From Bacteroidota bacterium (GTDB lineage Bacteria > Bacteroidota > Bacteroidia > Bacteroidales > UBA4417): a stretch of 64,000 bases of DNA. The notes below the pieces were generated by a model. The model was given only the letters and a program-made list of their open reading frames with translations, was not told the origin of the DNA and did no database searches. A program made the position numbers and the translations under genes. Shown piece by piece: positions 8,249 through 17,363 of the stretch. The DNA lies in assembly GCA_022711175.1 (NCBI GenBank), contig JAKLFM010000007.1:1-64000 (forward strand), read 5' to 3'. Numbering within the stretch: position 1 is the stretch's first letter; each line of letters starts with the position of its first letter.

Positions 8249-9676
8249 ATGAAAACAAAGATCATCGCTACCCTCGGACCGGCTTCTTCGTCGCCGGCCA
8301 TGCTCAAGCAACTGATGAATGCCGGCGCCGATGTTTTCAGGCTTAATTTCTCACACAGTTCGCACGATGCACACAAGGAAGCTATTGCTAACATCAGGCA
8401 GCTCAACACTGAACTTAACCGGCATACCGCCATCCTCGCCGACCTGCAGGGGCCAAAAATCCGCATCGGGGTGATGGAAAACGGTGAGACTAAACTTGCC
8501 GAGGGCCACAAGCTTGTTTTTACCACGCATGAATGTACCTGCACCGCCGACCGGCTGTACATTACCTATCCCGAATTTGCCGCCGATGTTAAACCCGGCG
8601 AGGACATTATACTCGATGACGGCAAGTTGCTGATGCGCGTTCTCGAAACCAACGGCAATGACGAGGTAAAAGCCGAGGTGATACACGGAGGAGTTTTGTC
8701 ATCGAAAAAAGGGGTGAACCTGCCCAATACCAAAGTCTCGCTGCCATCGCTCACGCAAAAAGACAAGCTCGACCTTGAATTTGCCCTGCAAAACAGGGTG
8801 AACTGGATAGCATTATCGTTTGTGCGCAAAGCACAGGACATCCTCCACCTGAAAGATGAAATTGCCAAAAGAATCACGGATGGCTATTCGCCGAAAATTA
8901 TTGCCAAGATTGAGAAGCCGGAAGCCGTGGAGAAGATGGATGAGATCATTGCCGCTGCCGACGGCGTTATGGTTGCGCGCGGCGACCTGGGCGTTGAATT
9001 GCCTTTAGAACAGGTTCCGCTGGTGCAGAAAACGCTCGTGAATAAATGCCTGGCCGCTGCCAAACCGGTCATCATTGCCACACAGATGATGGAAGGCATG
9101 ATCTCAAACATCCGGCCTACCCGCGCCGAAGTGAACGATGTAGCCAATTCGGTGCTCGACGGAGCCGATGCCCTTATGCTCAGCGGCGAAACTTCGGTTG
9201 GAATGTTCCCGGTGGAAGTGGTTATGACCATGAAGAAGATCATCGGTGAAGTAGAACAGTTTCAGAATGTTTACGATAAACGGCACATTATCCCCGAAAC
9301 CGAAAAAGACCGGCTTATTTCCGATGCCATTCTTTATTCGGCCTGCAGTGTAGCGTCCGAATCCAATGCCAGGGCTATTGTTGCCATGTCGCACACGGGT
9401 TACTCAGCCGCACGCATCAGCAGTCAGCGCCCCAGGCAGGATATGTACATTTTCTCGAACAATCACGAATTACTGTGTACCTTAAACCTGCTTTGGGGAA
9501 TTAAAGGCATTTTTTACGATAACATTGTGACTTCAACCAGCAAAACGCTTAAGTCGCTCACCGAGAAACTCAAAAATGACGGATTGATCAAACAGGGCGA
9601 CCTGATTGTTTATGCTGCAAGTACACCTATTTATGTTTCGGGTAAAACCAACATGCTGAAACTGGCATATGCATAA
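8249..9676 (+). CDS. pyk: Pyruvate kinase
   Basis: Last step of glycolysis: phosphoenolpyruvate plus ADP to pyruvate plus ATP. The sequence begins TKIIATLGPASSS and has the substrate and metal motif IIAKIEKPEAVEKMDEII followed by VMVARGDLGVELPLE and the domain-A stretch PTRAEVNDVANSVLDGADA. The 475-residue length is standard, with a C-terminal domain ending SGKTNMLKLAYA. It sits between the CDF gene and the IPExxxDY-like gene. Confidence 0.97.
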   Translation: MKTKIIATLGPASSSPAMLKQLMNAGADVFRLNFSHSSHDAHKEAIANIRQLNTELNRHTAILADLQGPKIRIGVMENGETKLAEGHKLVFTTHECTCTADRLYITYPEFAADVKPGEDIILDDGKLLMRVLETNGNDEVKAEVIHGGVLSSKKGVNLPNTKVSLPSLTQKDKLDLEFALQNRVNWIALSFVRKAQDILHLKDEIAKRITDGYSPKIIAKIEKPEAVEKMDEIIAAADGVMVARGDLGVELPLEQVPLVQKTLVNKCLAAAKPVIIATQMMEGMISNIRPTRAEVNDVANSVLDGADALMLSGETSVGMFPVEVVMTMKKIIGEVEQFQNVYDKRHIIPETEKDRLISDAILYSACSVASESNARAIVAMSHTGYSAARISSQRPRQDMYIFSNNHELLCTLNLLWGIKGIFYDNIVTSTSKTLKSLTEKLKNDGLIKQGDLIVYAASTPIYVSGKTNMLKLAYA

Positions 9677-9714
9677 AGCGCTGAATCACTGATTTGTGAA
9701 GCACACCTTAGGAA

Positions 9715-10197
9715 ATGGCAAAAAAATCGCTCCTCGAACCCGCGTATGAACCCGTTGACCTGCTCCTCGGCATTACGGCAACTCTGCGCGATTACAGGCT
9801 GGCTCATTTCCTGAACAAAACCCTCGGCATTGACCTGAAATCCATTGACGACCTGCCGGTGTATGTTGAAAAACTGCAGCACAATGCCTTGTTTCCCCTC
9901 TTCTGGCATCACCACAAACACCTGCGTTCCGATTTTTTCCTGGTGGCCAACAGCAACGGTGAAATACTTATGCTGCCGGCATTAAAGAATTTCACCTATT
10001 TCCTCATCGTAAAAGGCGATGCCCCGGATAAACATTTCGATGAAATACCGAAGCTGCTCCGCGAAATACCGGGTATTCAGGCCGCTTTCCCTATTGCTCC
10101 GGAGTCGGTGAAAAATATACCTTTTATACTTGCCGACCTTGAACTGCACATGATAGAGGTACAGAAAAAAATGGCCGATAATCAGGAAGGCCAATAG
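9715..10197 (+). CDS. Small Bacteroidota protein, IPExxxDY-like
   Basis: A 160-residue soluble protein without signal peptide or membrane segment. The N-terminal part, LLGITATLRDYRLAHFLNKTLGIDL, resembles the IPExxxDY family, a Bacteroidota-restricted group of unknown function that is usually found beside rnc and pyk, as here. The family's naming motif is not conserved in its usual form (IPGIQAAFPIAPE is the closest segment), so assignment rests on the N-terminus and the neighbourhood. It starts 38 bases after pyk and is probably in the same operon. Confidence 0.6.
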   Translation: MAKKSLLEPAYEPVDLLLGITATLRDYRLAHFLNKTLGIDLKSIDDLPVYVEKLQHNALFPLFWHHHKHLRSDFFLVANSNGEILMLPALKNFTYFLIVKGDAPDKHFDEIPKLLREIPGIQAAFPIAPESVKNIPFILADLELHMIEVQKKMADNQEGQ

Positions 10198-10223
10198 CTT
10201 CAGGCCGCTCTTACTTCTGTGTG

Positions 10224-10703
10224 TCAGTACACATATTTCACAACATACCAAACGGCAACAAACTCTTCGATGGTGAGTAAGCCATTGTAATTGAACAATA
10301 TATCGCTGTAACCGGATGATGGACCGTTGTAAACCCGTCCGTCGGATATGTTGGCAATGATATCGCCATAACCCGACGAACTTCCTTCATAAATCCTGCC
10401 GTCGGTTATTGTCATGAAAATATCGGAATAACCTGTGGAAGCGCCGCGGTAAACTTTCCCGTCGGCAATTGTAAAGAGTATATCGCCGTAACTGCCCGAC
10501 GAACCTTTGTAAATACGGTTTCCCCTGATGTTGCAAAGGATGTCGCTGTAGCTGTGCGAACTTTTTTTATACACTTTCCCATCGTCAACACTGCAGACAA
10601 TATCGCCGTAGCTTCCTGACGATCCTTTATAAACATTCACCTGTGCAGAAGCGGAATTAAACAGTACCATGGCTACAATGAAAATGAGAATCCGTCTTTT
10701 CAT
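10224..10703 (-). CDS. Secreted protein of six 20-residue YGDI/YSDI repeats
   Basis: Unknown function. MKRRILIFIVAMVLFNSASAQ is a clear signal peptide. The mature chain is then almost entirely six consecutive 20-residue units of the form (V/I)Y-x-G-x-S-x-x-Y-(G/S)-D-I followed by a short strand and (D)G(K/R). The units alternate strictly YGD, YSD, YGD, YSD, YGD, YSD, so the structural repeat may be 40 residues. The pattern suggests stacked beta-hairpins, such as a small propeller or solenoid. The tail TIEEFVAVWYVVKYVY is outside the repeat. It is convergent with the IPExxxDY-like gene and divergent from the LytTR regulator. Confidence 0.75.
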   Translation of the reverse strand: MKRRILIFIVAMVLFNSASAQVNVYKGSSGSYGDIVCSVDDGKVYKKSSHSYSDILCNIRGNRIYKGSSGSYGDILFTIADGKVYRGASTGYSDIFMTITDGRIYEGSSSGYGDIIANISDGRVYNGPSSGYSDILFNYNGLLTIEEFVAVWYVVKYVY

Positions 10704-10946
10704 AATCTGTTGATATATTATTCTTATTCAACAAATTAAGTGCCAGACAAGAGTTCCGGGCCAACTATTTCACATGTCAGGAATTACGCCGGCACGCGGC
10801 TGGCCTTGAATTCGAAAAGAATTTCAGATGAAATGAAGGCAAGCTGAAATTTCGCAGACGCGCATTTGATTGTCCCGTTTTCAGGATGTCCCGGTCAATC
10901 GTTTTTTGACCATGACAACAATCCGCTCCTTTGGTTCCAAACTTTC

Positions 10947-11016
10947 AACGTTTGTTGATTAAAACCCGGCGTTCGTTTATCTCTTTCTTCATCCTTTATA
11001 TTGCAAACTAACTTTG
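10947..11016 (+). promoter_or_regulatory. LytTR-like direct repeat and -7 element before the LytTR regulator gene
   Basis: GTTTGTTGA at 10950-10958 and GTTCGTTTA at 10971-10979 form a direct repeat with a 12-base spacer (21-base period), the geometry known for LytTR DNA-binding domains such as AgrA. AACGTTTGT at 10947 fits the published core style xxCGTTNGT. TAACTTTG at 11009-11016 is a -7 element 29 bases after the second box, and no -33 TTG is present, which suggests activator dependence. The same arrangement recurs at 15071-15140. The rest of 10704-11118 shows no gene beyond a 14-codon frame at 11028-11072. Confidence 0.55.
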
Positions 11017-11118
11017 ATTTCATCACAATGGGAAAATCATCCTGTCGCAAGCCTGAGAACTTCAGGCCGTAACAGCCTGATTTAAAACGTACAATCTGGC
11101 GAAAAATTCACTATATTT

Positions 11119-11892
11119 ATGGAAATTATCAACAGCAGCTTGCTCCGGACAATCATCATCGACGATGAAGCGCCTGTGCGTGAAACCCTCACCCGGTTGC
11201 TGGTGCTGCATTGTCCGCAGGTTAAGCTGATTGGAGAAGCCGGAAGTGTTGCCGATGGATTGAAGCTTATTCGCGACCTGCATCCCCAGCTTGTATTGCT
11301 CGACATCAGCATGGGCGACGGCACCGGTTTCGACCTCCTCCGCCAGGTTGAAACCATTGATTTTAAGGTCATCTTTATTACCGCGTACGAAAAATATGCC
11401 GTGCAGGCGTTCAAATATGCTGCTGTTGATTTCCTGCTCAAACCCATCAATCCCGAAGAGCTCGCCGATGCGGTAAAACGGGCTGAGATACTTGTGCAGG
11501 AACACTTCAACACGCAGTTTCAGGCATTGGAGGAAAACCTTCGCAGCGACTTCCGTCAGAAAAAGAAGATTGTCCTGAAAACGCTTGAAAACATTTACCT
11601 CGTCGATATGCAGAACATCACCCTTTGCGAATCGGACGGCTGTTATACCATTATTCACACCATTGCAGGCGACCACATTATGGTTTCGCGCACGCTCCAC
11701 GAGTTCGACCTTATGTTCAGCGAACAGGGATTTTACCGTGTGCATAAATCATACCTTATCAACCTGTTGCAGATCAAGCGATTCGAAAAGCAGGAAGGAG
11801 GCTATGTGATACTGAACGACGATCACAGAATCCCGGTGGCATCGCGCAAACGGGAGGAACTGATGGAGCTTTTTGAGAAGCTTGCAAAGTAA
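11119..11892 (+). CDS. LytTR-family response regulator
   Basis: Two-component regulator of the LytR/AlgR type, 257 residues. The receiver domain has the acidic pair Asp15-Asp16 (IIIDDEAP), phospho-acceptor Asp62 in LVLLDISMGDG and the conserved Lys in LLKPINPEEL. A linker leads to a C-terminal LytTR DNA-binding domain from about residue 150, with YLVDMQNITLCESDGCYT and the end VHKSYLINLLQI. The paired kinase follows 136 bases downstream. Direct repeats in its own promoter suggest autoregulation. Confidence 0.93.
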   Translation: MEIINSSLLRTIIIDDEAPVRETLTRLLVLHCPQVKLIGEAGSVADGLKLIRDLHPQLVLLDISMGDGTGFDLLRQVETIDFKVIFITAYEKYAVQAFKYAAVDFLLKPINPEELADAVKRAEILVQEHFNTQFQALEENLRSDFRQKKKIVLKTLENIYLVDMQNITLCESDGCYTIIHTIAGDHIMVSRTLHEFDLMFSEQGFYRVHKSYLINLLQIKRFEKQEGGYVILNDDHRIPVASRKREELMELFEKLAK

Positions 11893-12028
11893 GGCGATAA
11901 AAAATGAGATAGCAGGAATAAGGATGTAAGAGGGAAATGAGAGAATTTGCAGGCTTCGTGGTTTGTTGCTGATTCATACGATTGAAATACCCGTACTTTG
12001 AAAACAGTCTGTTTTAATCATCATATCA

Positions 12029-14107
12029 TTGAACTATAGAATCATAAAATATTTCTTTATTGTTCTGCTGATTTTTATGCAGGGATTGCAAGCGATTGCC
12101 AAGATTCCGAACAATACTGAACAAAGGATAGTAGACAGCCTTTTCAAAATCCTCTCTGGTTCAACGGGTACCACAAAAGTGGATATTCTGAATCTGTTAT
12201 CCAGGCAGTTGAGTCCGCGCACTTTCGATTCCAGTTACAGGTATGCAGATGAAGCACTAAAACTCTCGAAGAAACTCGGCTATGAAAAAGGTGAAGGCGT
12301 TGCCTTATTCTATTTTGGAAACAGCTTTTTCTTTAAATCGGATATTAAAAATACCCTATCAAATTATCATGCCGCATTAAGAATCCTTGAACATTATGAA
12401 CCCTCCTCAGAACTGGCTGACCTGCTTTACCAGCTTGCTCTCGTAAACCAGGTTGTACGGAATGACAAAAAAGTACATTCATACTTTCTCCGTTCTGCAC
12501 GCAATTATTTTAGTATCGGGGATACCTGGAATGAACATTGGGCGCTTTTATTATTGGGTTTGTCCTATTTCTATGAACTTCAGGTTCTCAAAGCCTTGGA
12601 ATTGACCTCTGCCGAAACTGCCAATCGTATGATGGACAGTGCTCTCAGGTACAACGACATTTGTTTCGGATACTTTAGTTCAAAGCATCCCGACCCGTTA
12701 GTGTTATCTAATATTTATAACAACTATGCATTATTTCACCTGGCAAAAAATGAGACTGATGTTGAAAAATATTATCTGAAAGCATTGGATATTGCAATGA
12801 CAATAGAGGAGACCAATTATTGGAGAAATGTCCAGTTGAGTGTTCAGTATGGTAATCTTGGATGGTATTATTATGACTATCTTAAAGATATAAACAGAGG
12901 TTATAAGTTCTGTCTGATAGGAACAGAATTTGACAAGAAAACAGACCGTTTTGACTTGCATTCTGCAGGTTTAGCAGATATGGGAGAAATAGAAATGGCC
13001 CGAGGTCAATATGCGATAGCCAAGGACTATTTTTTTCAGTCAATACTCTCAAGCAACAAGTTGGTTTTAAATATCAGCAAGATCATCCATGTCGATCCGT
13101 CATTCAGGATATGGGGGATAACGGAGACCCGGTCTACACGAATCAGAGTCTTCAAAAACCTGGTCAGTTTATTTGAATTATCTGGAGATTATAAAAAAGC
13201 GTTAGAATATCAGAAGAAAGTCGATGAAGAAAAAAGCATTCTGGCCCAGGATGAGCTCAGCAGGCAGGTTATCGGTCTCGAAGCAGAAAATGATGATAAT
13301 CTGAAAAGGCAGGAGATTGAAAGACTTAACAGGGATAATGAACTGAGAAGGATAAAATTAAATCACGACAGGTTGCTGTTTGGAGGGATCGGGTGTGTAA
13401 TACTGATTGCTTCACTGGTCATCCTGCTTTGGTTGCAGAGGAAGAGGTTCCAATCCAACCGCAAAGCCATGTTACTGGAACAAAAACTGCTCCGTTCGCA
13501 GATGAACCCCCATTTCCTGTTCAATGCCCTCACCGGTATTCAGAACTTCATTGTCAGCCAGAAACCGGATAAAGCCAGCATTTACCTTTCGAAGTTCGCC
13601 AACCTGGTGAGGAACATCCTCGACAATTCGGTGGATGAATATGTGAAGCTGGAAAAAGAGATTAATACCATTGAAAACTACCTTGAACTGCAAAAGATAC
13701 GATATTCGGGCAAGTTCGATTACCGCATCGAAATAGATGATGAAATTGACCCTGAGGTTGTTATGATCCCGCCCATGCTGGCCCAGCCCTTCATTGAAAA
13801 CTCCATTGAGCATGGCATCAAACACCGGGAAACACCGGGACATATTGATATCCGTTTCACCCGGCAGGATGGGACCCTCATTTTTGAAGTGGAAGACAAT
13901 GGCATCGGCCGGGAAAAGGCCCGTGAGATAGGCATCCTGCAAGATCAGAAACACAGGAGTATGGCTACCTCACTTACCATCCAACGCCTGGCAAACCTTA
14001 ACCGTAAGCTTCAGAAAAAGATCATTCTCGAAATTACCGACCTGAAAAATGCACTGGGAGAAGCTGCAGGGACAAAAGTAATGTTTTCGATACCGGTTGA
14101 GGAATGA
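12029..14107 (+). CDS. LytS-type sensor histidine kinase with TPR sensor region
   Basis: Partner kinase of the preceding regulator, 692 residues. A signal peptide or signal anchor (MNYRIIKYFFIVLLIFMQG) begins the protein. A periplasmic region of tetratricopeptide-like helices reaches to about residue 440, followed by one membrane segment (GCVILIASLVILLWL). The kinase core has the His_kinase motif QMNPHFLFNAL with phospho-acceptor His495, then NSIEHGIKH and VEDNGIGREKA of the ATPase domain. It starts at TTG 12029; no ATG lies near. The sensor half is visibly more AT-rich than the kinase half. The signal sensed is unknown. Confidence 0.88.
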   Translation: MNYRIIKYFFIVLLIFMQGLQAIAKIPNNTEQRIVDSLFKILSGSTGTTKVDILNLLSRQLSPRTFDSSYRYADEALKLSKKLGYEKGEGVALFYFGNSFFFKSDIKNTLSNYHAALRILEHYEPSSELADLLYQLALVNQVVRNDKKVHSYFLRSARNYFSIGDTWNEHWALLLLGLSYFYELQVLKALELTSAETANRMMDSALRYNDICFGYFSSKHPDPLVLSNIYNNYALFHLAKNETDVEKYYLKALDIAMTIEETNYWRNVQLSVQYGNLGWYYYDYLKDINRGYKFCLIGTEFDKKTDRFDLHSAGLADMGEIEMARGQYAIAKDYFFQSILSSNKLVLNISKIIHVDPSFRIWGITETRSTRIRVFKNLVSLFELSGDYKKALEYQKKVDEEKSILAQDELSRQVIGLEAENDDNLKRQEIERLNRDNELRRIKLNHDRLLFGGIGCVILIASLVILLWLQRKRFQSNRKAMLLEQKLLRSQMNPHFLFNALTGIQNFIVSQKPDKASIYLSKFANLVRNILDNSVDEYVKLEKEINTIENYLELQKIRYSGKFDYRIEIDDEIDPEVVMIPPMLAQPFIENSIEHGIKHRETPGHIDIRFTRQDGTLIFEVEDNGIGREKAREIGILQDQKHRSMATSLTIQRLANLNRKLQKKIILEITDLKNALGEAAGTKVMFSIPVEE

Positions 14108-14117
14108 GTTGTGTCCA

Positions 14118-14134
14118 ACCTGCCCAAAGCAGGT
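14118..14134. terminator. Small hairpin between convergent genes
   Basis: ACCTGC at 14118-14123 and GCAGGT at 14129-14134 form a 6-bp stem with a 5-base loop, between the kinase gene and the convergent DUF2442 gene. No clear U-run follows, so a terminator role is only possible. Confidence 0.3.
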
Positions 14135-14168
14135 ACTGATTGCCCGCTTTATCGGATTTTAAGTTGTT

Positions 14169-14453
14169 TCAGTGAATTTTCCCTTCCAGCAGATTCTTAA
14201 TGGGGAATATTAAATCAAAGTCATTCCAGTTAAGATTACCGTCAACGATCACGAATTGCCTGAATAACTTCTCATCAAGGTATTTTTGGATAGAAGGATG
14301 ATGGGAATTTAAAAGAAAAGGCTTGAATTCCACCAGTTTTTCATCGCCGGTGTTAAATTTAATATTGATAGCAAAATTCCCGGCATAGTTGGCAGAAATT
14401 ACTTCCACTACGTCGTTTCCATAAACTTCAATCGGTTCTTCAACTATTCTCAT
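14169..14453 (-). CDS. DUF2442 domain protein
   Basis: A 94-residue protein matching the DUF2442 pattern: a short strand-rich N-terminus, FNTGDEKLVEFKPFLLN, then KYLDEKLFRQFVIVDGNLNWNDFDLIFPIKNLLEG. Its start overlaps the stop of the DUF4160 gene by 4 bases (14450-14453), so the two are translationally coupled. DUF4160/DUF2442 pairs have been proposed as toxin-antitoxin-like modules; nothing here tests that. Confidence 0.8.
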   Translation of the reverse strand: MRIVEEPIEVYGNDVVEVISANYAGNFAINIKFNTGDEKLVEFKPFLLNSHHPSIQKYLDEKLFRQFVIVDGNLNWNDFDLIFPIKNLLEGKIH

Positions 14454-14755
14454 TTTAGCGGTTTATTGATCCTTTCAAATTCGACTTCTTTATGATAAAC
14501 AAAATACTCAACCCATTTTTCGACAATTCTTTCCCCATAATGGCTGATAAAGCTTTTAAAATCATTCAATTTTGAACCCGTCAACGGTTTTCTCCCTTTC
14601 TCCGGTCTAATTCTTACTTCGATAATCGTGCCATTTTCAATTAAAAACTCGGCTGTAATCTCATATTCATTGTACTTCCCGTGCACATGAACCGGCTCAT
14701 GCTCATTCGAATAGAAAAAGATGATGATTCCTAAATACTCATATATCTTGGGCAT
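14450..14755 (-). CDS. DUF4160 domain protein
   Basis: Small protein of 101 residues from the ATG at 14755, which gives the family N-terminus MPKIYEYLGIIIFFYSNEHEPVHVHG. The frame is open to 14791, but the extra residues are not part of the family. His/Glu-rich EHEPVHVHGKYNEYE is the hallmark segment. It forms a two-gene unit with the overlapping DUF2442 gene, placed between the two-component pair and its likely target gene. Confidence 0.8.
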   Translation of the reverse strand: MPKIYEYLGIIIFFYSNEHEPVHVHGKYNEYEITAEFLIENGTIIEVRIRPEKGRKPLTGSKLNDFKSFISHYGERIVEKWVEYFVYHKEVEFERINKPLK

Positions 14756-14934
14756 ACCACTCCATTTCGTGTAGCACAAATTTACAAACAAATTAGTTTT
14801 TTAGTTTACATTTCCTGTTGTAAGACCAATGCTTCCTTAAGAAACCGCTTGGATTATGTGTATGTATGTTGTATATTTGTTTATAGTAATTTATGCGTCG
14901 ATTAAGCTATAAGGCTCGTAACCTCATTCAGCCA

Positions 14935-15060
14935 TATCTCTTCCCTTCTCATTTTCTCATCTCCATATCTCCAAATTTTCTCATTTTCTCTTCTTCTCTC
15001 TTTCTCACATTCTCATCTTCCCACATTCTCACTTTCTCCTTTTCTCCACTTCGTCCCTCT
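14935..15060. repeat. Pyrimidine-rich low-complexity tract
   Basis: About 125 bases almost free of G, made of TTCTCATTTTCTC-like words in irregular order. It lies in the 14792-15227 gap. The open frame across it is a composition artefact. Confidence 0.7.
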
Positions 15061-15070
15061 TTTAAACTAG

Positions 15071-15140
15071 AGCGTTCGTTTACCCAACCCCGGTGTTCGT
15101 TTATCTTCCTCATTCTCCTGTTTCCTGCCAATTATTTTTG
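15071..15140 (+). promoter_or_regulatory. LytTR-like direct repeat and -7 element before the beta-helix gene
   Basis: GTTCGTTTA occurs at 15074-15082 and again at 15095-15103, an exact 9-base direct repeat with a 12-base spacer. TATTTTTG at 15133-15140 is the -7 element. The distance from the second box to the -7 element, 38 bases start to start, is the same as at the regulator's own promoter (10971 to 11009). No -33 TTG is evident. The likely bound protein is the response regulator encoded at 11119. Confidence 0.6.
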
Positions 15141-15227
15141 AATCTTGTTTAACAGCATATGACGTTACCGTTAATGCGGTGAAACTTATAAAACACTGAT
15201 ATAATAACCTTTAAATATCCTAAAACC

Positions 15228-17147
15228 ATGAAAAAATTTACTTTTATTGTGGGCAGTATCTTAGTTACTGCTACCTTGCAGGCAAAGGTTATCCATGTGC
15301 CCGGCGATTTTCCTACCATCCAGCAGGGAATCAATGCTGCCGGTAACGGCGACACTTTGCTGGTTGCTGAGGGTACGTATTACGAACAGATCAACTTCCT
15401 CGGGAAACCTTTAACCGTAGCCAGCCATTTTCTTATGGATGGCAATTCGGGTCACATCGACAATACTATTATTGATGGAAGCAATCTCACCATCCAAATG
15501 GACAGCGCATCCATGGTGTATTTTGTTTCGGGCGAAGATAGTACCTCTATTCTGTGCGGGTTTACGATCAGGCAAGGGAAAGGAACGGCCTACTATTACG
15601 ATGGTATGAACAGAAGACAGGGCGGAGCAATATTGACCTCCCTCTCCGGGGCTAAGATCATTCATAACCATATTACAGATAACCATGTAAGTAGTCTGCA
15701 GCCTTTGAATACGGAATCGGTCGGCGGCGGCGGAGTAGGCAGTACCGATCTGTACGATGACCACTGGGTTGTGATTAGTAATAATGTAATTGATATGAAT
15801 ACATGTGATTGCCACGGCACCTGGTCGTGCGGAGGAGGAGTTCAAACCCATGGTAATGCAAGGATCAGCAATAATACTATATCAAACAATACCTGCACCA
15901 GCACTGGGACTTCTGCTTCTATCGGCGGAGGCTTCAACTGTGCGAATATGGATGCCTCTGAACCGCTTATGGCAATTGTTAAGCACAATGTTATTAAAGA
16001 TAATCATTGCACGGCACTTACCACCTATGCTGCCTCTCCTGGTGGAGATTTTGAATTTATGGATGGCGTTTTATCGGATAACCTGATTGAAAATAATTCA
16101 GCAACCACGAATTCCAATAATAGCTATTACAAAAGTGGCGCTGTATCATTTCTTAATCCGGGTTCATATTCAGAAGCAAAGAACAACACTTTTCGTGCAA
16201 ATACCAATAACAAGTGGAGCGGTGGACTGGCAGTTGTTGGGTGGTTTGTGGATGACTTGCATACAATGCTTGTTGAAAATAACTATTTCCTGAATAACGA
16301 AGCGAAGACTGGAGGGGCATTCGGAGCTTATTCCAATCCTGTTATGTTACAAAACAATGTATTTAGCGGTAATCGCGCCAGTCATAATGGCGGAGCGATC
16401 TATTGTGATAATCAAAAGGGAGTAGATTTTAGTCATATGGTCACATCAATCAATAACAGTTTCTCCGGGAACAAGGCTGATCAGCAGGGCGGGGCGATTT
16501 ATACCGGGCCGAATCATGCTGTTAAACCATTGGTTATCAATTCAATATTTTGGGGCGACATGGCAAGCGAAGGTGCTGAAATCTACACGGCATACCCTTC
16601 GGACACACTTGAAATCGCCAATTCCGATTTTAATGCGGCATCGGTTCATGGAACCGTTCTCGATGGCCTTGGAAACATCAATGAAGACCCCCAATTTTCC
16701 GATACAGTGAATCTTATTCCTTCAATATCAAGCCCAGTTCTTGATAAAGGGACAGATTCGTACCTGAGTACCGGAAACGAACTGTACTTTGCCCCTGCCT
16801 ATGATATTACCGGATTATCGAGGCCTTGGGGATTAGGCTATGATATGGGTGCTTATGAATATGGATTTGTAGGAACAGGACCGGGAGAGGCAAACGAAAC
16901 AAACATCTACCCCAACCCGTTTACAAATACAGTCACCATCAGCTACACAACTTACAGCTCCGGCCCGGTTTTGATAGAGGTTTTCGACCGCATTGGCCGG
17001 CAGGTAAAAGAATTATACAACGGCAATCGCACTTCCGGCACTTACCGGGTCTCTTGGAATGCCGAAGGAATGCCTGCAGGCCTCTATTTTCTCAGGATTC
17101 AAAAAGGTAACCAGGCAGAAACCGGGAGAATGATCCTGCTGAAATAA
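15228..17147 (+). CDS. T9SS-secreted right-handed parallel beta-helix protein
   Basis: Secreted protein of 639 residues. The signal peptide is MKKFTFIVGSILVTATLQA. It opens with VIHVPGDFPTIQQGINAAGNGDTLLVAEGTYYEQ, the usual first coil of pectate-lyase-like beta-helices, and continues with many N/G-rich coils of the form ISNNTISNN to about residue 550. The C-terminal 80 residues (NIYPNPFTNTVTISY to MILLK) form a type A sorting domain for the type IX secretion system, so the product is exported through the outer membrane and probably surface-attached. No catalytic residues can be named. A LytTR-like operator precedes it. Confidence 0.87.
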   Translation: MKKFTFIVGSILVTATLQAKVIHVPGDFPTIQQGINAAGNGDTLLVAEGTYYEQINFLGKPLTVASHFLMDGNSGHIDNTIIDGSNLTIQMDSASMVYFVSGEDSTSILCGFTIRQGKGTAYYYDGMNRRQGGAILTSLSGAKIIHNHITDNHVSSLQPLNTESVGGGGVGSTDLYDDHWVVISNNVIDMNTCDCHGTWSCGGGVQTHGNARISNNTISNNTCTSTGTSASIGGGFNCANMDASEPLMAIVKHNVIKDNHCTALTTYAASPGGDFEFMDGVLSDNLIENNSATTNSNNSYYKSGAVSFLNPGSYSEAKNNTFRANTNNKWSGGLAVVGWFVDDLHTMLVENNYFLNNEAKTGGAFGAYSNPVMLQNNVFSGNRASHNGGAIYCDNQKGVDFSHMVTSINNSFSGNKADQQGGAIYTGPNHAVKPLVINSIFWGDMASEGAEIYTAYPSDTLEIANSDFNAASVHGTVLDGLGNINEDPQFSDTVNLIPSISSPVLDKGTDSYLSTGNELYFAPAYDITGLSRPWGLGYDMGAYEYGFVGTGPGEANETNIYPNPFTNTVTISYTTYSSGPVLIEVFDRIGRQVKELYNGNRTSGTYRVSWNAEGMPAGLYFLRIQKGNQAETGRMILLK

Positions 17148-17222
17148 AATCAAGTTTTATCCGGGTTCGCTCAACGGCTGCTTATAGGAAACCCGGCCCT
17201 GTATTGAAATTACCCGAAAAAC

Positions 17223-17257
17223 AAAAAAGGACCTGAATTCAATCTTCAGATCCTTTT
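17223..17257. terminator. Bidirectional intrinsic terminator
   Basis: AAAAGGACCTGA at 17225-17236 pairs with TCAGATCCTTTT at 17246-17257 except for one position. The A-run on one side and T-run on the other let it serve both the beta-helix gene (plus) and tRNA-Phe (minus). Confidence 0.7.
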
Positions 17258-17265
17258 CAACCTTG

Positions 17266-17338
<73 letters not shown>

Positions 17339-17355
17339 CTTTCGGTATGGGAGTG

Positions 17356-17363
17356 CAAAAATA
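17356..17363 (-). promoter_or_regulatory. -7 element of tRNA-Phe
   Basis: On the minus strand this reads TATTTTTG, 18 bases before the mature tRNA 5' end. No matching -33 TTG at the usual distance. Confidence 0.4.

Noticed and set aside
14893-15141. Open frame across the pyrimidine-rich tract
   Set aside because: Low-complexity Ser/Leu/Phe translation caused by CT-rich sequence, not a gene.
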